Below are positions 37,010-49,314 of a DNA stretch of 60,000 nucleotides, piece after piece. Under the pieces are notes generated by a model. That model saw only the letters and a list, made by a program, of their open reading frames with translations, had not been told where the DNA came from and searched no databases. Each line of letters begins with the position of its first letter. Position 1 is the first letter of the stretch. The position numbers and the translations under genes were made by a program. Origin of the DNA: Polytrichum commune (taxonomy: Eukaryota > Streptophyta > Polytrichopsida > Polytrichales > Polytrichaceae); the NCBI GenBank assembly GCA_950295325.1, contig OX485806.1:37884001-37944000 (forward strand), written 5' to 3'.

Positions 37010-39099
37010 GCCCTACGTCAAAAGAAGACTTATCATTCAAAAGACACTGACAACTGCAGAAGTTTAGTCTAACCTACAAGAATGAGACTATGAATCCTAA
37101 TTCCTGATGCTACTGGATTTCAATTTGGACAAGAATCAAATAAAACGTAAAAAACAGCTCAAACCCAAATTTGGGTGAAGAAACAGATTGTGCGTAAAGA
37201 AAAGATGGTCACCTAAGCATGGAAAGGCAGCAGCCGAGGAAGCCAAGCAAGCAGCAGTTGTAAAGTTGTTCTCTGATGCGATGTGGATGTGAATGTTGCT
37301 CCAGTCTTCTTTGCAGATGCTCTTGCTGGTGTAATCGATTACCACTACATTGGCCCCAGCACGAATCCAAAGCTCTAGTCAAATCTGTCTACAAATACAC
37401 ATTCTCTTACAAGAGGACACTAACATATCACATAGACATCAAGTAATCAGAGGTCATCAGAATAAATCCATCGACTCCTCAAAATGAAGTGGCCTTCAAG
37501 AATACAACACATTGCATCATTATGTGGCATCCACTAGGCTCCTGCAAGCACCCACCCTCACATGTTTCCCACTTTCTGTGAAATTTGACAGTTTCCCTAG
37601 GACCCCACACCTGCAACCCTAAAGTTGTCCACCGAAGAGAAGTTGTCCAGATTTTGCAAAAACTGGAGAACATGTTCAGAGCTAACAGACTGTTGTTGCA
37701 CTCAAATTGCAACACGCTGTTCACATCAGTAGGCTCACCGAGACGCCACTTTTCAATCACTGCAGACGTGGACAAAAGGGTGATAAATCGATCAAAGGCA
37801 CTCTCTTCACAGGACTGAAAACCCTGGATCTCCTGGTTGCGCTGATTTCGTATTGTAAACAAATTTAGTATCACCTTCTGTGAGCCCAAAAGGGTGCCCA
37901 CATTTAGTCTTAGACCCTTGAAACGTTAGTTGATGCACTTTGAAGTAGCATGTTACTTCACAAAAATATAAAAAGAGTGAAATGTTAGTTTTAGAAGTAC
38001 CATGTTGTAAGAGGCTAGGATGTGAGTTGTTATTGTATTTTTACCTTCGGAAGGATTTGAGTGAATGAGGATAGGTAAGGAGAACTTGGATTGAGTAGTT
38101 AGTGAGTAGGCTAGTACAAATGGATGGAGACAACCAAAGTGACTCAAGAGGCAAGTGCATTCGAATTGGGATGAATGGAGGATCACATGGAGCGCACAAG
38201 TGGATCACCTCATCATGGCCACTTAATGGGGAAGGCCCAAGGAAGAATGCAAGGTGGAGGATAAGCAAATTCTCAAAGCACCAATCAAATCACGAGTTAA
38301 GCATCGTGGTTTGAATTAAGTGGTGAGCGACGATTTGGGAAAGTAAGGGGAGAAAGTTATGGCGGCGGAAAGCGAAGGAGGCTAAGTTTGGGTTGAAGCA
38401 TCCCAAGTTTGGTAAAGTGTGGTAGGTAGAAAGCCAAGGCTAGTTAAATGTTCGAATTAGGATCCTTGTTGATCATTTGAGGGAGGAAGGCTTAGAAGAT
38501 AGGATTGGCGCCTACTAAGTAGGAGGAAATCTCAAGGGCTTATCGTGAGCCTTGAGGGTGCTCACCCCCTCAAGCTTACTATATAATCCCTCATTCTTCC
38601 CTCACTCATCCTCTCTTTCCTTTGTGCTCCAAGGCACCCCACGAGTTATAAGTGTGGGTGTGGGAAGCCATATTGGAGCACATGTGTGTGCTTAGTTTTT
38701 AGTTTGAGAGCCAAGGCTTGTTAGCCTTGAAGAGGGCTTGACCTCTTGGTAGAATTAGTGTTGACGTGAAGGATTTTAAAGTTAATTCATGATTCCAATT
38801 TGTGGTACTTAAAGTTCATGTTTTGAATACACGTGGTTGCAAGTTCCATGTTTAAGAGTTGAGCACTTGATGTTGTGATGAGTGCAAAAATATACTTGTG
38901 TGGATTAGTTAGTCTTAGTGAAGTTAGGAAATTCTCTCTCCCCCTCTCCTCTCTAGGATTTTAGGATTTTAGGATTAGAGAAGAATTGTGTGATTAGAAA
39001 GGGGTTGTTAGTAGAATTAGGGAAATTAGGTAGGAAGATTAGTTAAGGGCTTGAATAATTAGTGAGGTAGTTGGGGATTACAACTACAAAGTTGTGGGT
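37010..39099. other. No recognisable gene
   Basis: A minus-strand frame of 140 codons at 37901-37479 has normal-looking composition but resembles nothing I know. At about 38575-38590 ACTATATAATCCC, followed by a pyrimidine-rich stretch, looks like a TATA promoter or LTR core without a downstream coding region. CTCTCTCC-rich sequence follows at 38930-38950. Confidence 0.4.
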
Positions 39100-39452
39100 T
39101 CATGAAGGAGCTGGGTTTATGAAGGAGCTGGGTTTGTTTAGTTAGAAAGTAAAGAGCTGGGTTTATGAAGGACCTGGGTTTGTTTAGTTAGAAGCTAAGG
39201 AGCTGGGTTCATGAAGGAGCTGGGTTTGTTTAGTTAGAAAGAGCTGGGTTTATGAAGGAGCTGGGTTTGTTTAGTTAGAAAGTAAAGAGCTGGGTTTATG
39301 AAGGACCTGAGTTTGTTTAGTTAGAAGCTAAGGAGCTGGGTTTATGAAGGAGCTGGGTTTATGAAGGAGCTGGGTTTGTTTAGTTAGAAGCTAAGAAGCT
39401 GGGTTTATGAAGGAGCTGGGTTTATGAAGGAGCTGGGTTTATGAAGGAGCTA
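39100..39452. repeat. Minisatellite with GAAGGAGCTGGGTTTAT units
   Basis: Short units GAAGGAGCTGGGTTTAT and longer ones adding TGTTTAGTTAGAAGCTAAG alternate some ten times. No coding role is apparent, and array boundaries are approximate. Confidence 0.85.
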
Positions 39453-40929
39453 GTTAAATCCAAGACCACTTGAAGGGTGAACTTTGCACTATGGACTCAT
39501 CCAAGTCCAAATCCAATACCGCGGAGGAATGTGAGCCCAAACCCACTACTCGGACTACGGACGCTTAAGGGTGGGGGGTTTGGCCTCACACCTTCACTCA
39601 TTTCCCACACTGAATGGAATAATCAGTGTAGTACCCGCAAGAGAAGAGCCGATCAATGTTATGAACCAAAATTAGCAAGGGTTCAAATTCTACGTAACCA
39701 TGATCACAGATACAAAATATTAAGCAAACTATTTGTGATGAGAGGAGCACATGTGTATTTAAGAACGGATTCAATGTAAAGAAATCCTCACTGGGCTGCA
39801 AATCTTAAGACACATCGAAACAATGATGTCACAAGCGTCAATCTGATGAAATCCTGGAAATGGGTCAGTTGTGTTTGTCTATGCAAGTGAGCGTGCAGTA
39901 ATCCGAAGAAGTCGAACAACATTGGATGTCATTACAAACTGAATTCGCTGTGGTAATTTGTTGTTACACCAGTAAATGTGACATTGGAACAAAAATATCT
40001 ACACCGTACGTGAATTTTGGCAGCCATCAGAAAGGCCTGCAGCTTCATGACATGAGCCCTTCGGCTCCAAGAACCTGTAGTGCTGCCTCCACAACGATAG
40101 TAGAACAGCTGAATGAATGAGCTTTGAACACATGTGCATGATGTCTACTTAAAGTGGTTGAGCTTGTAGCTACATACTCTTTCCATCATGCAAAAAGCAA
40201 GTCCCAAGTCTCTAGACCAGCTTGGCTTGATGGATTAGCAATTTAGACCTACTCACTACCTCAAAAGGGATTCACTTCCTAAATAACACAATTCTTCTCA
40301 CATGACCATGTCATTAAATTACAGGACTAGACTTCCTAGCACTCATAACCCTAGTTGATTAAGTCATGTATCAATTACACTAAATAGCCAAAGTAGTGTT
40401 GTCAAAAAATTAAAGTAAAAGTAATTAACTTGGCCATTATAATTCTCTAGTTGGGTGAACATAATGTGGGTGAAGACGTGGTCTTGCCCTAAGTTGATCT
40501 TCCTTGAGTCTTCCAACCAACACCTTAGGTATTAAAAAACATGAACCCCTTCAACATCCTAGAAAAACAATTAATGTGCCTCACATTAATTTTAATCTAG
40601 AAACTGGGCATGGATTAAGAATGAACACAACCTCGTTGCTTCTTCAAATGTGAATTGGTGTGAGCTCAAGGCAATTCCTACAGCCCACAACAATAGAACT
40701 ATTTAGCATAGCAAATGAGTCAATTTCCTTTAACCAATTGAACTACATTATCATTTACAAAAGTTTGAGTTACCTTATTGTAATGTGTTGAGACATGGAT
40801 CACCTCAAGTCCGGTAAGCATCACATCATCATTCATCCGCAACTTATTCAAATTTGTCAAACATGATTCCCAAAAACAATTGTAAGCTCATGCTAACATT
40901 GCAACCCATAATTTTGGTTCACAAATGAT
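39453..40929. other. No recognisable gene
   Basis: Only short frames without similarity to known proteins are present. I see no terminal repeats or RNA genes. Confidence 0.45.
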
Positions 40930-41448
40930 TGTGACGGCTTGTAACGCAGACACACTCTACTCAAGAAGTGTTTTATACTTAATTACAATTTACTTTATAA
41001 AGGATTCTTAGAACCCAACAAATTGAAGTTCTCGAGTGTAGTATGTCAGGCCTCAACCGAATTGGGCATGTCTCCTTGGTACCAAAAAAATAGCATGGCA
41101 AGAAAAATCTAGAAATTTTTTTCTTACAAAAGAGGCAGATAGTTCATGCTTAACTTCGGGCCACTTCACACACGAGACTCAGGGCCCGTGACCATTGCAC
41201 TTCAAGCAAATCTCACTGGTGGAAAAGGTGGAGTTAGTCTAAGTTCGTTGCATACTACGCTCCAGGGATCCACTGAGTAAGTCGATGTAGTACAGTCTAC
41301 ATGGATTCCTACATGGCATCAAATGGATCATGTTTCATGGTGACTTGAATTATTTTCCAAGACCACCTCTTGGAGGTAGGCTTAACACAAAACCAGGAGA
41401 TCATGGCACTCCGAAACCTCACAACCGTTGATTTATTATACTATATTC
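40930..41448. repeat. Segmental duplication, left copy (contains MITE copy C)
   Basis: This stretch matches 42127-42660 in order, including the phrase AAGAAGTGTTTTATA, the ACCGAATTGGGCATGTCT block and the MITE start. MITE copy C begins at 41158 (GGGCCACTTCACACACGAG) and is cut at about 41448, where an unrelated repeat unit begins. The same flank precedes copy D, so the MITE was in place before the duplication. Confidence 0.8.
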
Positions 41449-41775
41449 TTGGGAATCTTCCCTCTACTGTAGCATACTGTCCTAAATATAATATCTGTAT
41501 TTACTGGAACTCTGCCGTCTTTGCACTGTTCTGGGTTCGAATTACTGCAAGGTTGGACATCTAGCCCTGGCCCTACCGTCATGGCTTGCAAAGTCCAGGT
41601 CCCTAAAGATCGACACCTGGACCTTGGTCTGAATTTCTGGTGCTCCTCCCAAACTGTCTGTGCGTATCTACTCGCGATTTGCTTCAGAGTCCTCTTTCTT
41701 GTTGTGGCTGTCAGCGGAACACTAAATATTCTATTACTCCGTATTACTTCCCTGTGCTGTAGCTTTTACTGGCCA
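41449..41775. repeat. Repeat unit, unoccupied copy
   Basis: This unit matches 44038-44301 and then, across a gap, 49431-49499. The word GTTGTGGC at 41701-41708 marks exactly the site where the 5.13 kb hAT element sits in the other copy, so this is a paralogous empty site. A fragment of the unit (TGCCGTCCTTGCACTGTTCTG) is repeated at about 41806. Confidence 0.85.
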
Positions 41776-42126
41776 AAGTATCTAAGCTAATATTTACTCA
41801 AGCTGTGCCGTCCTTGCACTGTTCTGGGTTCGAGAGACACCTACAATAATTCAATGTAATAATCTTTCATTTCTCGCCGAGTCCATATGCAATGATCAAC
41901 ACTCAAACTTTAAATAGGTACCAGATTCTTTAGTTTCTTCCTCCAGGATCCACCTTTGCTGATCAGATTATCTATATTTATTTAGTTGCGATTCGCACCC
42001 TCTGTCCTGCCTACTCTGGTCGTGAAACTTGTGACTAGATGCTTGGACCTCGGAGCATTGGATAGAAGCTTCTCCAAATCCCCTGCAAGTGGCCCTTGAA
42101 CCCATTGGGATCGTTGGAGCATAAAT

Positions 42127-42660
42127 GACTGTGATGGATTGTAATGCAGACTCACTCTGCCCAAGAAGTGTTTTATATTGGATTACATGTTACTTATAAA
42201 GGATTCTTAGAACCCAGCAAATTAAAGTCATCAGTGTAGTATGCCAGGCTGCAACCGAATTGGGCATGTCTACTCACCACCAAAAAAATGGCATGGCAGG
42301 AAAAATGTGGTAATTTTTTTGTTACAATAGAGGTAGATAGTTCATGTTTAACTTGGGGCCACTTCACACACGAGACTCAGGGCCCGTTTCCATTGCACTT
42401 CAAGCAAATCTCACTGGTGGAAAAGGTGGAGTCGGTGTAAGTTCGCTTCATACTACGCTTCAGGGACCCACTAAGTAAGTTGATGCAAGATGGATGTAAA
42501 GTCTACATGGATTCCTACATGGCATCAAATGGATCATGTTTCATGGTCACTTGGACTATTCTCAAAACCACCTCTCGGAGGTAGGCCTAACACAAAACCA
42601 AGTGACCATGGCACTTCGAAACCTCACAACTGTTGATTTACTACATTTCATCATGTGTGA
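42127..42660. repeat. Segmental duplication, right copy
   Basis: Matches 40930-41448 with scattered substitutions, including the flank of the MITE and its first ~300 bases. Here the MITE continues to its natural right end. Confidence 0.8.
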
Positions 42661-42853
42661 GGACCCCAATGAATAGAACTCGTTGAAAAAGCATTTGGTT
42701 GAGGCCACAATCACATATGACTTCACATTACACTTGAGGACCCGTGACCACACTATATGATTTTGGGAAGTGTCTCAGGACAACCTTAAAACACTTCTTT
42801 TGGGCTCTCAAAAATTCATCATCATGGTTCTTGGCTCATGTGTGAAGTGGCCC
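42356..42853. mobile_element. Harbinger/Tourist-like MITE, copy D
   Basis: Full-length member of the ~500 bp family, with GGGCCACTTCACACACGAG at the left and its near-complement CATGTGTGAAGTGGCCC at the right. The flanks are TTG and TTA, an imperfect 3-bp target duplication. It has no coding capacity. Confidence 0.75.
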
Positions 42854-44037
42854 TTAGACACCTACAGGCATAAGCTTGCCAGAGTCCATATCAACATATT
42901 TGAAACCACCGAATCCAAACATATATTTGAACTTGCCTCTCATGAAATTTAATATCCTCCAACTCTAGAATTGATTCAGAGTAAAATCTCTCACATGAAA
43001 ACGGACAACAGATTGGTGCAGGACACTACAGGATGTGTGGAGCCAATAGACTTGAACCAAGAAATTAATGGAGCCGGAACTCAATGTACACTATTCTGCA
43101 CTAGCTTATCAATTTTTTCACCACAACTTGCATCACTAGTCATGTGCTTCCTGTCCGGCATCACAAAGTGGTGCTAATTGGTTGATCGCGAGAGTGAGCT
43201 ATGTCAGACGACAAGAGCCAGCGGCAGGAGTAGCAAAGGATGGCTATGGTAGGGAAGGAGGGGGCTACAACAGAGTGGGTTACTTTCATTGGTGACTATA
43301 TAATATCGTCATGACCAGGGCTAGACGCCCACCTCTTTGAGTTGGGCCCCTACCTGAAACTCCAGTGTGCACTTGGGATGCGCTTCCAAACTGACTCTCC
43401 AAATCATTCTACTAGCATGCAAAAGGATCTGATCAAACTAATATGGAGAGAAAGTCATGCAGTTTTCGAATGGGAAGGGGTTACGCATACCTATGTAAGA
43501 AGCCGGATATGTGTGTCTTGAGATCGATCGTTCTCCAGATTCCCCCTCGTCATCCTCACGAACCGTCGTCTTTCAACACCCAACACAGAGATTCCGAAGA
43601 ACAAACACTCATTTCAAAAGACTCACGAACCCAATTCCGTTGCGTGGTCACGGCAAGCAGTGGAGATGTTGTTTCGTCCTGTGTATTCGGGGTCTTGGAT
43701 CTGTATGGAGACATTCAATAGTGAGAATTCTAGCAGGACGTACAGACGCGAGCTGAACATTAACAGATTCAACGGATTGCGAAACAACAACAGATGCTTG
43801 AGAACCTTCTGTTCGTCAATCGGGCGGGAAAGAACATGAATTCCTCCCACTTGGAGTGCAGGGAAGCACAAGGAGAGGGAGCTCAGAGAGTAGTAGAATG
43901 AGAGACGGCAGCGAAAGAGGAAGGTGGCTATGGCGGGGAAGAAGAAGCTGGGCGCAGAGTGCATTTCCTTGCCAGGATCATCGCCAGATTTTTGTAAGAT
44001 GCAGTCACCTGCACTTGGTAATACCTCAGGGCCCGAA
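42854..44037. other. No recognisable gene
   Basis: Short frames on both strands, among them 113 codons at 43964-43623 (minus), resemble nothing I recognise. GC content is somewhat higher at 43450-43970, so an unannotated leader or relic is possible. Confidence 0.4.
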
Positions 44038-44314
44038 TTCTTGGGAAGATTCTCTCTACTGTAACTCTTACTGTCCTAAATATTATATCTGTATTTACTC
44101 GAGCTCTGCCGTAGTTGCACTGTTCTGCGTTTGAATTTCTCAAGGGTTGGGCATCTAGCCCTGGCCCTACCGTCATGGCTTGCAAAGTCCAGGTCCCTAA
44201 AGATCGACACCCGGACCTTGGACTGAATTTCTGGTGCTCCTCCCAAAGTGTCTGTACATATCTACTCGGGATTCGGTTCAGAATCCTTTGTCTGTTGTGG
44301 CCAGCGAATTTTTT

Positions 44315-44414
44315 TTCACTTTTACCTTGGAGGTGAAGTAACTATTTTTCAATTTTACCTTGGAGGTGAAGTAACAATTTTTCACTTTTACCTTGGAGGT
44401 GAAGTAACTATTTT
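44315..44414. repeat. 33-bp triple tandem repeat at the hAT-2 left end
   Basis: Three copies of a 33-bp unit containing TTTTACCTTGGAGGTGAAGT start within 15 bases of the terminal inverted repeat. As a subterminal repeat of a hAT element it may be a transposase-binding array. The 11-residue periodic frame it creates on the plus strand is not taken as a gene. Confidence 0.8.
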
Positions 44415-44839
44415 ATTGAATGTGAATGACGTGTTGGAGCCTATTTGGGCATATATTTCAGTATAATATTTTGCGAATAAGAGGGAGGGGTTAGTTTCGT
44501 TTGGCACTATATTTCCATGTGAGCAAATCATTACACATGCGATATAACATTGAAAGGGCGGGAGAAATTCAGCTAGGTGCAAAAAAAAACATAATTCAAT
44601 GGAACTATTTCATGGATGAAATGTAGCATGTATTATGCGAAATTGAAACCATGACACACAAAAAATATAGGAGGAAAACACTTCTTCATTCATAATAGGC
44701 ATACATTGCCATTTAGCCATGTGAATTGGCGTATATCATCTTTGGAGTCAATAAGTTGCTTCTACTCTGAAATTTGAATGCTCTAAGAAGTGTGAAAAAC
44801 CCCCTAAATAAGTTTCCATTGTAAATCATTCTATGTGAA

Positions 44840-47800
44840 TCAAACACCCAATGCATATCTATCCCGCTTTAGCTTTAAACCCCTCCAATCCGAAACAACT
44901 TCCTTGTAAGGGAATGAAGTCAAAGTGTAATGTTTTTGTGCAAACATAGTGGTAACAAGAGGCAAGTGCTCTGTCAATCGATTGCGGAGTTTGTTCTTCA
45001 AGAAAGCAACATTGGAGAATGTTCTTTCATCCTCTACACTCCCAAGAACCTGCAAGGTGTGAAGCAAACACATACAAAAAATCAGCAAAGAACCAAAAAT
45101 CAGCAAAGAACAAAAATCCGGCAAAGAACCAAAAATCAGCAAAGGGGCAAAAATCAGCAAAGAACCAAAAATCAGCGTACCTGAATCATCGCAATTTCTG
45201 CGAGCTTGAAGAACTCGGGGAACATCCCCCTCAACGGACCAGATTGTGCAAAGTTACGCCAAACCTTCGTTATGGGATGAACATTCAAGTCCAATGCACG
45301 CATTGCATGCTCGGAATTGTTCACCATGGCCACCTTGAACCAGTGCAGCTGCATCCAACAGTGGTGGGCTAGTTTCATTCTGTAATGGAGTGCTAGAAAT
45401 CTGTTTGGGCACAAAATTTAGCCTTCAAAGTGTTCATGTGACATGTTAGCTTGTCCTCATGCCCTGGCTCAATCCAAAATTGAGGGTACACAATTGACAA
45501 TGCATCCATCACCTCACTTGGTGGAAACCTGCTCTGCAGTTCCATTACCATCATTGCGGTCGCCTCTGCAAGCATACCACCAATACTTCAGACCCACAAC
45601 TTACAAGCATGTAAACAAAGGCAGAACTTAACAAATGAAATTACCAAGTGCATTGAAGATGCAACAAAAGAAGAAAAGGGTAGAGAAACAAACCTGTAAC
45701 CTCAGCCTTCACTCTTGAAATGGTGATGTCAAATAATTCTTTTGTTACGAAGGTCCTCATCAAAGTTTGAGGGTCAATGCAAGTAGCATTCAGGTGTGAG
45801 CCCGCTGAAGTAGAAAGATGGGCCTCGAAGACTAAATGTTCAACACAATCATTCACATCCGGATGCCACCTCAAGCGAATGCTATCATGAGAGAGCTCAG
45901 AAATCCGAATGAAGCATGCAAATGCATCAGAAGTGAATGCTTTCTCAGAGCAGTACAAGTCATGCACATCTTGTATGCAAAGATTCAAAGCCCTTGTGAA
46001 ATCACATACATATACTGAAGGTGATTGTGCAAAGACAACCAAGGCCTTTACCGCCTCAAGAAGGGGAGCCACCGCCGCCATTGTCAACAAACATCTGATG
46101 TCAGCCAAGAGTTCGTAGTTTACCTTGGCAGCTGGGATTACCGGTTTCACAAATTGATCCGAATACATCTTCACCAAAAGAGTGCGGTACTCGGACAAAA
46201 CACGTTTCAAAGGACTTAACATACTGATCCACCTAGTTTTCACATTTTGAAGTATCTTCCTACCCTTTGTCTCAAGCAACTCAGCAAGTTTTTGGAGCTC
46301 CAAATGACGTTTTGGGAACTTGCTGAAATACCTATGCAGGGCTGCTAGTAGGGTTTCTATCCTACTCACCATCTCCAGATCTGATAGACATTGCACTGCA
46401 AGGTTACTTCGATGTGCCACACAATGCATGCCTTGCATGTGTGGCGCATGAAAGACTTGCAACCTGCTAGTAGCACCATTCCTCTTGCCTTGTAGGACCG
46501 AAGCACCATCTGCCCCAAAGGCCATGAACCGATCCCTTATTTGCTGGGGGGTTAGCCCACCTTGTTTAGCAAGAGCACCCAGAATTATCTTACTTATGCT
46601 TTCAGCTGAACCACCCTCGATCACACGCTCCAACGACAGAAGCAAGGGCACTCTCTCCCAATCAGAAATTGTGTACACATGAATACTAATCCAAGATTGG
46701 TTGTCTAGCGTTGTTACTTCATCACAACTGATTGAAAAATATGGGGCAGCACTTACTATTTCCTTTGTCTTGGCTTGCACAACATTTAGCAAGCTCTCAC
46801 CCATTTCCCAACCCGCACCCTCGGTCCAATGCTTCAATGGAACCTACAAAGCCATTCAAACCACATTATCAACGATCCTAATGTTGCAACAAAAAATGGG
46901 AAAAAAAGGAAAAGCTGGAAATTAGAAGAGGTTAGAGTTTCACCTTAGGGACACCAAGGAATTGCAAGAGTTCCTTCATGGGAGGATACTCGGTCATTGG
47001 CCTTCCGAATTGGAGCAAGTGGAAGATGACAGCCATTTGAACCTCTTTCCTTTTGGGAGGAGCCCCTGCTGCAACCATTGTGGCAATATCGCCCACTGGT
47101 AGTGCAGCAAATGCCCTTTCAACGCGCTTGTGGGTGGAGTTTAAGTCCCAATACCACTCCCCCCTCTTCAACTTCATGTTAGGCATATCAGAGAGACATT
47201 TTTTCCAACCCTGATGTTTTTTTAAGTTGTCATCTTTAGCATCAAGAATCTTATCCCTGCCATTGATTTCGAGCATATGACACACCTGACCTTCTCAAAT
47301 CTGCCATCACCCTCCGCATCCTGCTCTGACCAAGGGTACTTGGCTTGCCAAGTGTCCTGGAATCTGCACCACAGAGTGCACTACAGCGAGGGCTTAGAAT
47401 CACTTATGTGGAATGTGCACCACTCAATGCACTACAATATTAAAGGGCATTTCGGTAAAGACCAAACATTATAGCAGAAATTACGATAAATCACAGCTCT
47501 GATTAGAATAACTAATCTGCCAGGGTGCCGGAGACAAGGCAAGCAAATCTTCAATCCAGTGGATGTAATTAGCTTGGTTTGTGACAGTAGGGCAAAGCTG
47601 CCCATCTGGTATCCACCTAGCATTAGCAAGAATGTTGTGCAAGAAGGTGAGATCATCAAGATGACAACAATACATCTCAACTTCAGTGCTTCATCTTTCA
47701 CGTATTGACAGGAATCGACGCCAAATGCACCAGAACTCTCAGGCCAGGTCAACATGACGCCACGATTAGGTACAATTTCCTGCAAAAAACGCATCAGAAG

Positions 47801-48469
47801 TGGACCTGATCCAATCCTCACACATGAAATTTCAAGCATCTTACATCAATCTTACTTCAATGGTAGCAGAAGCCTACGAAATTTTGGAGCGACACTCACT
47901 AAACCCTAAACCCTCACAAAGCCCACTGCACTTGTGGTCGCAAACACCTTCAATACCAGTGACACGGTGGAGCAATTGTGGCGAAGGGGTGCAGGGTTTG
48001 GTATTGAAAATTCATCAAAACCGTCAGAGAGGTTTGATGTGATAACAACAGAAATAATATTATGTGAATGCTGAAAATGTATAGCACTGATAAGAGAAAG
48101 ATAAATACCACATTAACCTAAAGGAATGCAAACCCAAGCACAAACTAAAGGAATGCAAACATACCTTCTTTTTGCAGCTTTCCGTTTTTTCGAAGGCACC
48201 TCATGCACGGGGGGGATGAGCTCGGTGTCCCCACCAATCTCCGGGGCATCAACCGTAGTTTGAGAACCTCCAATGTCAGCTGATGCAGCTGGGGATGGGG
48301 AGGCCCTGGGCGCTGGGGTGGAGGAGGAGTCCCCCAAGCTTGCCCCATCGGATTTGTTGGCAACGACCTCCACCATTGCCGCAGTGGACAAGTCTCCCCT
48401 AGGTGTTATGAGCAACACCCTCTGCTTGAAACTTGGCCGTTTCGGGGTGGAAGAATGTGCTGGAGCCAT
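44840..48469 (-). CDS. hAT-2 transposase (zinc finger plus hAT DDE and dimerisation domains)
   Basis: Catalyses cut-and-paste movement. Apparent exons, minus strand: 48469 to about 48190, Ser/Pro-rich with a basic nuclear signal (PSKKRKAAKRR); about 47364-46941, a zinc-finger region (KYPWSEQDAEGDGRFEKV, then CVIC) and a helical segment; about 46852-45695 with WISIHVYTI, FGADGASVLQGKRNG, MQGMHCVAHRSNLAVQCL and KTRWISMLSPLKRV, the hAT catalytic core and insertion domain; then about 45570-45420, 45405-45183 and 45055-44840. The last, with VLGSVEDERTFSNVAFLK followed by LRNRL, is the C-terminal dimerisation domain. A one-base slip near 47265 puts the CVIC half of the finger and the following INGRDKILD in different frames, and a stop follows AQTDF near 45419, so activity is doubtful unless splicing avoids both. 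Termini and target duplication are intact. Confidence 0.85.
45080..45176. repeat. Tandem repeat in a transposase intron
   Basis: An imperfect unit of about 18 bases (AATCAGCAAAGAACCAAA) is repeated five to six times. It lies between the last two transposase exons of hAT-2 and gives low-complexity lysine/glutamine frames that are not coding. Confidence 0.85.
47443..47495 (+). repeat. Internal copy of the hAT-2 right subterminal sequence
   Basis: About 53 bases match 49359-49412, near the element's right end, in the same orientation: ATTAAAGGGCATTTCG, ACCAAACATTATAGCAGAA and TTACGATAAAT are shared. It directly borders the captured METTL16-like fragment, which suggests that the fragment arrived inside, or together with, a related element end. 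Confidence 0.8.
47519..47672 (-). pseudogene. Captured METTL16/FIONA1-like exon fragment
   Basis: The minus-strand frame reads LTFLHNILANARWIPDGQL, then CPTVTNQANYIHWIEDLLA. METTL16-family RNA N6-adenosine methyltransferases (FIONA1 in Arabidopsis) have the conserved run W-x-I-P-D-G-x-L-C-P-T-V-x-N-R-x-N-Y-I-H-W-I-x-D-L-L just before the SAM-binding domain. Only this exon-sized part is present; a donor-like CAG/ATTAG border without GT ends it near 47519. It lies between transposase exons 1 and 2, on the same strand, so it may be spliced into or out of the transposase RNA. The catalytic NPPF motif is absent. Confidence 0.7.
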
Positions 48470-48689
48470 CTTCGATTAATCAAGGTGGGACAGCTCGGCC
48501 AGCAAAGGAAGGCCAGCGGAGGAAGGCTAGCGGCGAAGGAAGGCCAACGAATGCGGCCACTGCGAAGGTGAAGATGGGCAATGCGACGAAGGGCAATGCG
48601 GCCACTGCGAATGCGAGGGCGGCGACAGCGAGGGCAATGCGGCCACTCCGAAGGCGAGGAAGGCGCTTCGCAACGAAGGCGAAGGCGGC

Positions 48690-48785
48690 GACAACACAAA
48701 CACGGGAGGGCAGCGACGGACGGGAGGGCAGCGACGGACGGGAGGGCAGTGACGGGAGGGCAGCGACGGGAGGGCAGCACATACA
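48690..48785. repeat. GC-rich tandem repeat upstream of the transposase start
   Basis: GGGAGGGCAGCGACGG-type units are repeated about five times, with related GCGGCCACTGCGAA units at 48550-48650 and looser copies at 49255-49300. The stretch lies between the transposase start and the right end of hAT-2, where a promoter and subterminal binding sites would be expected. Confidence 0.75.
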
Positions 48786-49314
48786 AGGCAAAGATGCAGA
48801 AAGAAGCACAAAGAAGGACAAAGGAGCACATACTTGTTGAATTCGCAGCCATAACTCTCACGCCGCCATCCTCACCACTCACCACCACGCCTCCTCTCTC
48901 TTGCATCCACAATTCAAATCCATCCCCAATGCCCATTAGTGATAGCAAATCGCAACAAACCCAAGAAATCCTACCTAACACCCTAACACAACCATGCATT
49001 GAAGAGCCTCTCATTACAGTTCCCATCAACAGTGCAACAATGCAAGGCACTGTCTATCAGATCTGGAGGCCCGAGGCGAGGGGGTTGGCAATGGCAACTG
49101 GGCAAGCAATTGCAGGGTAGCGATGTGGGCAATTTGGATGGAGGATGAATGCACTACACTCACCTTATGTGCGGCGAGGTTGTTGCGATGGATGTGAATG
49201 GATGGACGCCTCGGCAGCGAAGGTGGGCGAAGCGGAAGGGAGTGGATGCGAATGCTGGGAGGAAGGCGACGGGAGGGCGATAACGGGAGGGCGGCGACTA
49301 GAAGGCGGCTACTA

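Noticed and set aside
37479-37901. A 140-codon minus-strand ORF
   Set aside because: No recognisable domain, no splice partners and no supporting context; length alone is not sufficient in a 60-kb plant window.
41530-41840. GGGTTCGA words that look like a tRNA B-box
   Set aside because: No A-box, stem pairing or tRNA-like spacing accompanies them; they are part of the dispersed repeat unit.
44248-44466. Plus-strand ORF with an 11-residue FYLGGEVTI repeat
   Set aside because: It is the translation of a non-coding 33-bp tandem repeat at the hAT-2 end.
48433-49120. Alanine/arginine-rich ORFs on both strands of the GC-rich right part of hAT-2
   Set aside because: All frames of the GC-rich tandem repeats are open; no domain or splice logic supports them.
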